This document shows, piece after piece, positions 58,614 through 64,000 of a stretch of 64,000 bases of DNA. The DNA is from Hippasteria phrygiana (lineage: Eukaryota > Echinodermata > Asteroidea > Valvatida > Goniasteridae): assembly GCA_037893225.1 (NCBI GenBank), contig JAZGUH010000945.1:186001-250000 (forward strand). Reading direction: 5' to 3'. The notes under the pieces were generated by a model. It was not told the origin of the DNA and searched no databases. It worked only from the letters and a program-made list of their open reading frames with translations. Position numbers and translations under genes: made by a program. Each line of letters opens with the position of its first letter. Position 1 is the stretch's first letter.

Positions 58614-59281
58614 TATACAAATAATTAATGTTTATGAGTGCGATGGTAAGAATAATTTCATGAGGTGACAGATTGAATGTTCCATTCCACGAGGCGAAGC
58701 CGAGTGGAATGGGACATTCCATCTGTCACCGAATGAAATTATTCTTACCATTGCACGAATGTGAAACATTCATTATTTGTTTAATACAACGCCTGAATAA
58801 ATCCGACAGATTGCATGCATGGATTTCTTGGTGTAACGTTACAACGTGCCGTTTACCTTCTCAGTCCCGCATAAAACCGTGACAAAATGTTTTCGAGTTC
58901 CGAATCAGTTAAAGCTTCAATTGTTGTTTCTGCGTGTCTTGCAAATTCATCTAATCGTTTCACTGCATATTTGATTTGTCTCTTTGTATTTGGAGCGTCA
59001 GCATCGCCTACGAGTTCCAATATTTCGTCGTCTGTTAGAACAAACCGCGGCAGTTCGGGAAATGTTGTGTGAATGACAGCCCTATTGTAGCGCCACCATA
59101 GTGACCGTGAAATTAGGGAAGTTCTTTTGGTTCTGTCAATGCGCGCGCACCGTTTGATAGAACCATGTGATAGAACGTTTTGGGTGATGCGGGTTCGCGT
59201 CGTGTGATGGGTCGAATAATTCAATGCACGTGATCGACGATCCACCAATCGGATGGCTGGGATTTATTCAGGTGTTGTATA
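58614..59281. mobile_element. TIR element with recombinase-like fragment, copy 2
   Basis: Same layout as 10814-11468: TATACAAATAATTAATG, hairpin gaatgttccattccac / gtggaatgggacattc, inner end ATACAACGCCTGAATAAATC at 58784, mirrored by gATTTATTCAGGTGTTGTAT at 59261-59280. Encodes the longer version of the recombinase-like fragment on the minus strand. Confidence 0.8.
58853..59248 (-). pseudogene. Fragment of Crypton/KIAA1958-type recombinase N-domain, copy 2
   Basis: A 131-codon minus-strand frame. Residues about 70 to the end read PRFVLTDDEILELVGDADAP, NTKRQIKYAVKRLDEFARHA, LTDSELENILSRFYAGLRR, then stop. The order R-F-V...D-D-E-I...N-T-K-R...L-x-x-F...L-x-x-F-Y-x-x-x-R is what I know from the N-terminal domain of DUF3504/Crypton-derived proteins (KIAA1958, ZMYM, QRICH1 relatives), where K-D-G-x-x-Y should follow. 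Here a stop follows at once, as in copy 1. The first 60 residues are Arg-rich and unlike any family. Catalytic part missing; a decayed or captured fragment. Confidence 0.6.
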
Positions 59282-59289
59282 ATTCAAAA

Positions 59290-59420
59290 TATTGTAGGCA
59301 AGCTCAGTGGTCGAGTGGTTAAGACATCTGCACTAGTAAGCAGGAAGTCGTGGGTTTGAATCCTGCGTAAGTAAGCCTGTGAATTTTTTTCACACAGGCT
59401 TTTGGAAAGCACTGAGTATA
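59290..59420 (+). mobile_element. tRNA-derived SINE-like copy (type S2)
   Basis: tcagtggtcgagtggttaag (A box) and gtgggtttgaatcctgcgta (B box) at tRNA spacing, then a short hairpin (cctgtgaa / ttcacacagg). The T-arm stem does not pair well and the acceptor stem is absent, so not a tRNA gene. It begins 9 bases after the TIR element. Confidence 0.65.
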
Positions 59421-60204
59421 CAGTGCTTCATATATTATGTCAGGATAGGGCAAAAAGAGAAAAATCTCTTGACTATCATGTCACTTTCATCCCTCACAGC
59501 TTCATAGCCTTTTGACCAATCTGAGGCAAAACTGCCAGGACACAAAATGGTGGTGAGGCCTACCAAGGGACACAAAGAACTCGGATAACTCAGAACTTTG
59601 GTTCCTGTTGTCTGAACATTCAATTTATTGGTCTTTAGATACAGACAGTTTTGTGGAGGATGAGAGATTGTTAGTAGTATCACCTTTATAACCAGTATTA
59701 AAGCTTTAACCATGTTTTGTTCCCTTGATCATTACCAAAACTGTATCATACCTTTAATTTGCAGCCCTTAAGCAGTTTCTTGGTAGGAGTTGGGGAGGGG
59801 GACAAGTGTTTTTGCAAAGCGCTCGTTGCGAGTAGAAAAGAACACTGCCACACAAAAGTGACCTCCGGCAATTACATGTACAAGGCTAATCCTGGTTGAG
59901 TGGTCCCGGCCGACTCCCAAGGGTTGGGCTTTATCAATCCAAGCCAGCGCCACCTGGGACTAGGTGGGGACATACTTTAATACTCCTTTCTGGCCCCACA
60001 CTTTTCCCACGGCAACACAGCATTATTTGCACAAATATGCAGGCTGCTGAAACATGACTTTATACATATGGACTACTCAATTAAACTGTTTCAAAGTGCT
60101 TCTGGGCAGTTCTATGGTTACTCATCAGCTGTACATGTATGTGGCATTTGTAGAGATTTTTCACAGAGCACAGCTCTTTTTCTGCTTTATGTGTCCAATG
60201 CTCT

Positions 60205-60530
60205 GTTGCTTCATTGAGCCTCTTTTATCGCTACTATCATGGAAGGTGTTCCAGTGGCCTTTCAGTATTAGTTCCCCAGTCTAAACTTTCAGGCACTCTA
60301 CTCGCCTGGCTGTCTCATCACATCCTTTCACTGTTGTTCCAAAGGCTAGTACTGTGAGATATGAAGTGTTTCCCTCGTACTGAATCTCTTTGGAACTCCT
60401 TACCTGTAACCTGCTTCCCTTGCGCCTACAATCTTTCAGAATTCAACCAAAATGTGAATAGATACCTTCTATCCCTGTGATTTCTGTCTTGTCTTTTGTA
60501 GCCCACACCTTGAGTGGCCTTTTAAAAAAT
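60205..60530 (+). mobile_element. Jockey/CR1-like LINE 3' end (type C)
   Basis: ggaaggtgttccagtggcct, ttcaggcactctactcgcct, ccctcgtactgaatctcttt, then gtagcccacaccttgagtgg. Near-identical to 38355-38660 but slightly longer; frame-broken. Confidence 0.85.
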
Positions 60531-62232
60531 ATCTATAAAATAATTTGGCAGCTACATTGTATGAACTGCTTTCCAAGGTTTATGGGCACTGACAATGTAT
60601 ACATGTACATGTACGTACTGCACTGTAACCCTAACCCCAGGGTGGTTTTGCTATAACCTTTTTGAATCCTCCAAAATCCTACTCTGTGCAGTCACCCATA
60701 TATCACAAGCATATTTTCTGCTTGTGAACTTTGAAGATTGAAATCAAATGTCATTATTATTAATGGATTATTTCCTTTAAAACCTCACAGCCAAAAGCTG
60801 ATATTTTTTACAAATTATTCAAAAGGTGTTTAAAAATGACAAGCTAATTAATGATAAAATTATTAATTATAAAAATATTTATAATTAGAAACATATAAAA
60901 CAACCAAAGAACGGAAAGGAAATATTACATTTCAATGAACTTTAGCCAAGAGTCCATATCCAACCAAAAAAATGTAAAGCAAAATACAGTTTTATACAAA
61001 GCAAAAAAAAACACAAAAAAAATAGCAATAATTAAAAACGTCATGATGAACAAACCAAAATAAAAATCACTAAAAAGGAACATAAGCCAGAAAACGAACA
61101 AACGAACAAAGTCCCATGTAAAGTATAATTGGCTTCCAGAGCTCTACTTTCTTATTCCTGCAAAAAAATCCCTCAAAACTACGTGGCTCAGTTTGAAGGA
61201 TTAGGGATGGTTAGGGTTTAACTTCTGAACTAATTTGTTTCTTCGCCAGTCGCTCGTGTCTCTCTGTGCTGACTTACTGCATCTCCAATCCACTACACAA
61301 ATATCACAATCTGTACCACTAATACAAAAATGTGCATAAGCCGTTTCGTGGATCTTTGCTTAATATTGCCATCTTTGCTTGATACCGCCATCTTTGCACA
61401 TGCTTTTGGGGGCAAGTGCAAAGCCAATGCATGATTTCCATGGAGAGTGGTATGTGCATGCACGCACTTTGTGTATACGCAAGCCAATAACCTCCATCGT
61501 GGAGATCATTGTTTTTATGTTTGCCCCCAAAGATGGCGGTATTTATCCACAAAATAGCTTATTCATGTCTGTGTACTTTTTGGGGGTAAATCGTAAGCAT
61601 GTATTCCATTTTGTACATTTATGTGTTCCTGAGTATGACATGGATACAGGTACATGTGTACATGTACCTCATCAGTAATGTGTGACACAAGCCTGGCCTT
61701 ACAAAAAAATGTGTTCAAAGTTCAGACTGCAGCCATATGGTGTAGCCCTAGAAATCACACATGTGGTAGTAATTTTTTATGTTTTTGATTTAATATAGTG
61801 AATGTTCATATGTTCATGACTTAAGTTTCTATTTTTATACTTTTAAACATTTTCATGAATCTACTGGAAGTCAAATGTTTTCCTCGTCGTTCTGAATAGC
61901 AAGATAAAAGAAGTGTTTGGTCCTTTGTGCGCTTGAATGGCACTTGGCATCAGTGTCATTCTATTATGGAACTTTAGCCTAGTGACATACATGTATCCCT
62001 CTCTATTAAAAAAAAACAAGAACCAAAACATGCTATGGATATTTATTTGAGTTGTAACCTCTATCCCGACCCCAAGACAAGAACAACTTTCATTTTTATG
62101 CCACCTGTTTCCAAGAACACATGGGATGAAAGTTCTCTAATAGAATGAAAAATAATTGTTGGTGACCACGAGGGGCAACTGTAACTGTAGTTTTTATATC
62201 AGTTATCAAAAAGATACTTCTATCAAGAAGAC

Positions 62233-62409
62233 AACCAGATAGGGCAAGATAGGCTTGTAGGTAGAATGCACGTAGGGTAATCCAGAGGTTGCGGGGTCAC
62301 ATCCGCTAGTGTTCTTTGTTCACGTTGGAATTTCAAACTTACCTCGTCAGTTTCCATTGTGATTTGTTTGGCGAGTTTATCGAAAATGACAGTTTTTTGG
62401 GTTCGTTTT
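62233..62409 (+). mobile_element. tRNA-derived SINE (type S1), diverged
   Basis: agggcaagataggcttgtag (A-box region), ccagaggttgcggggtcaca (B-box region), ttctttgttcacgttggaat, acctcgtcagtttccattgt and gatttgtttggcgagttta. One of the few copies showing head, body and tail together. Confidence 0.75.
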
Positions 62410-62852
62410 TTTTTTTTTTAGCTCCATGCTTAGGGAGAACCAGTTACTGTACAAAGTAAACGTTTGAATTTTCAGTTTACAAACGACAGCGGTCATTTGG
62501 AATTGCCAAATGTCGTTTGACTCCCCGTGACATGTTTACTTGTGCCAAATACATCCTTCTGGTCTTGCTCTGGTTGACACAAACTTGACAGTTTCAGACA
62601 AGAAAAGGGGAGGCAATAGAAAATGCCAGATTGTTGTTGTTTTTTTAGACCAGGAACTTGAAAATAGCAACTTGTCAACACGTATTTAGTCAGACTTTGG
62701 CAGGTGTGGGTCAGTTGATTCGAAGTGATCAATTAGCCTTTTCCTGTGAGCTGAGATATCCACATCCGGCAGCACACTTTCCGGTGGGCATTTAGGATTG
62801 AACCCTTTCTTCTTGGTTTTTTTTTGAATCTGTCTTTTTTTTTTTTTTTTAG

Positions 62853-62978
<126 letters not shown>

Positions 62979-63252
62979 TGATTTTCGGTGTGCAAAGTTT
63001 CTGTGGGTCTGTTATTCATTTACAGGTTTTATTTTAACGCTAACCGACGTTTTACCTGTACAAATAAGGAATTATTTATTTTAAGAAAAAGAGGAAGCGT
63101 GCTTTTAAAAATTCTGGTTAGCCCCCCCCCCCCTTAAAATTTCTTAAAAGTGACAAAACTGTTTGTTTACTACACAAGATACATTTTCTTGTCTCACTCC
63201 CAAGAAAAATTTCTAGGGAGTTAGATGAGACGTAAACATTTCATCTTTTAAT

Positions 63253-63776
63253 AGGGTGGAGTGGTTAATCTGTGGCCAGGCCAGGCCAGGCCAGGCCAGG
63301 CCAGGCCAGGCCAGGCCAGGCCAGGCCAGGCCAGGCCAGGCCAGGCCAGGCCAGGCCAGGCCAGGCCAGGCCAGGCCAGGCCAGGCCAGGCCAGGCCAGG
63401 CCAGGCCAGGCCAGGCCAGGCCAGGCCAGGCCAGGCCAGGCCAGGCCAAGCCAAGCCCCTGGAACACCAGGCCTTCGGTCTTCTATAATCCCCTGATTGT
63501 ACACAATAAACTGACCATTAATTCTGGAGTCCCATTGTTCACCCAGACTTGACTGACAGGTGAGGCATCTTTTGATCCAGCCGTGAATGGGTACAGATTA
63601 GTGTGGGAGGGGCTACAACCAGGCCTGGCCTGGCAGAGGCCGGGCTTTATTGATTAGTTGATGCTTTATTGTTAGGTGATTTGTGGCTCACAATAGCAAG
63701 AGTAAAAGCCCAAAGGCCCGGGCATGACTGGGCTTTTTAAAGGCCTGGCCCGACCACAGATTAACCACTCCTCCCT
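63253..63776. mobile_element. TIR element containing the CCAGG array
   Basis: agggtggagtggttaatctg-tgg at the left and cca-cagattaaccactcctccct at the right are inverted with few mismatches, 524 bases apart. Right end subterminal text is ggcctggcccga; at the left the same ggcc(a/t)ggcc text has expanded into the pentamer array. Target duplication not clear. Confidence 0.75.
63276..63445. repeat. (CCAGG)34 perfect pentamer array
   Basis: 170 bases without a single error (34 units), then two CCAAG variants. All three frames on both strands stay open and give GQARP or AWPGL repeats, which are artefacts. Confidence 0.97.
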
Positions 63777-64000
63777 TAGATAACATTTTGTGCCCAATTT
63801 TGACTTCCGGGCTAAATTTCAAGATACCAAAACTCATGATTTACAAAGCCAGTTTGAGTAGCACTAAAGCTCAACCACAAAGAGGTCTGGTAATATTACT
63901 TGAGGAAAGGTGGAAAAAAGTTACATGTAGTGTACATGATTGGTCATTGTTGCAATTTTCAGAAATGGGTGGATTTGGGGGTTAGTATTTTATAGGAAAT

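Larger units (their letters stand above)
55951..62852. other. TRAF7 intron 7
   Basis: 6.9 kb. Apart from listed repeats, 55960-56920, 57600-58600, 59430-60200, 60540-62230 and 62415-62830 show no recognised gene. 60820-61090 is strongly A-rich. 61360-61550 contains an inverted pair (tttgggggcaagtgcaaagc region versus tttgcccccaaagatggcgg) suggesting another decayed element. Confidence 0.65.

Noticed and set aside
59295..59370. Possible tRNA gene (GTCGAGTGGTTAAG and GGTTTGAATCC)
   Set aside because: No acceptor stem, poor T-arm pairing and no variable arm of the Leu/Ser type; better explained as a SINE head. The same reasoning applies to 11590, 33705, 37035, 50515 and 56925.
63256..63552. Open frames with GQARP or AWPGL repeats on both strands
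   Set aside because: Pure translation of the CCAGG pentamer array; no stop codon can occur in any frame.
63884..63895. ag|GTCTGGTAA as TRAF7 terminal exon (V-W-stop)
   Set aside because: Lacks the two residues expected after V-W and has only a weak pyrimidine tract; cannot be excluded but is not supported.

Overview
This is a stretch of animal nuclear genome, not a bacterial or viral one. It has spliced exons with GT...AG borders, introns of 0.9-18 kb, tRNA-derived SINEs, 5'-truncated LINE ends and many small DNA transposons. The frequent ACATGT/TACATGTA motif, long G/C homopolymers and the repeat types suggest a marine invertebrate, most plausibly a deuterostome (cephalochordate, echinoderm or hemichordate). 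I cannot fix the phylum from sequence alone.

One gene is clearly recognisable, and it runs on the + strand across most of the window: TRAF7, the RING/TRAF-zinc-finger/WD40 E3 ubiquitin ligase. Eight exons are visible: 15495-15547, 16418-16569, 17483-17522, 20791-20907, 38882-38998, 44616-44735, 55819-55950 and 62853-62972. They splice in frame into about 283 codons covering the seven WD40 blades. The RING finger, TRAF zinc fingers and coiled coil were not found and should lie upstream of base 1. The tiny last exon, expected to encode the end of blade 7, should lie beyond base 64000. Six consecutive splice acceptors fall exactly before a V-W codon pair, so from blade 3 onward each exon carries one blade unit.

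The rest, about 98.5 %, is intron or upstream intron filled with mobile elements. (1) A family of TTAA-flanked, piggyBac-like short elements has about a dozen copies. (2) A PIF/Harbinger-like element occurs twice, once inside a TTAA element. (3) There are hAT-like elements, one with a perfect 8-bp target duplication. (4) A terminal-inverted-repeat element occurs twice and carries a fragment resembling the N-terminal domain of Crypton/KIAA1958-type tyrosine recombinases. (5) Fold-back elements are present. (6) There are tRNA-derived SINEs, one inserted into a TTAA element with a 13-bp target duplication and one ending about 25 bases before a TRAF7 splice acceptor. (7) There are at least nine 3' ends of jockey/CR1-like LINEs. 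(8) Tandem arrays include 34 perfect CCAGG units inside a transposon end, a TTTA microsatellite and an 18-bp minisatellite.

A possible unassigned exon (1582-1779) precedes the recognised TRAF7 exons. I see no CRISPR array, intact transposon gene, rRNA gene or convincing tRNA gene. I found no clearly new biological system; the interest lies in the TRAF7 exon architecture and in the nested transposon layers.
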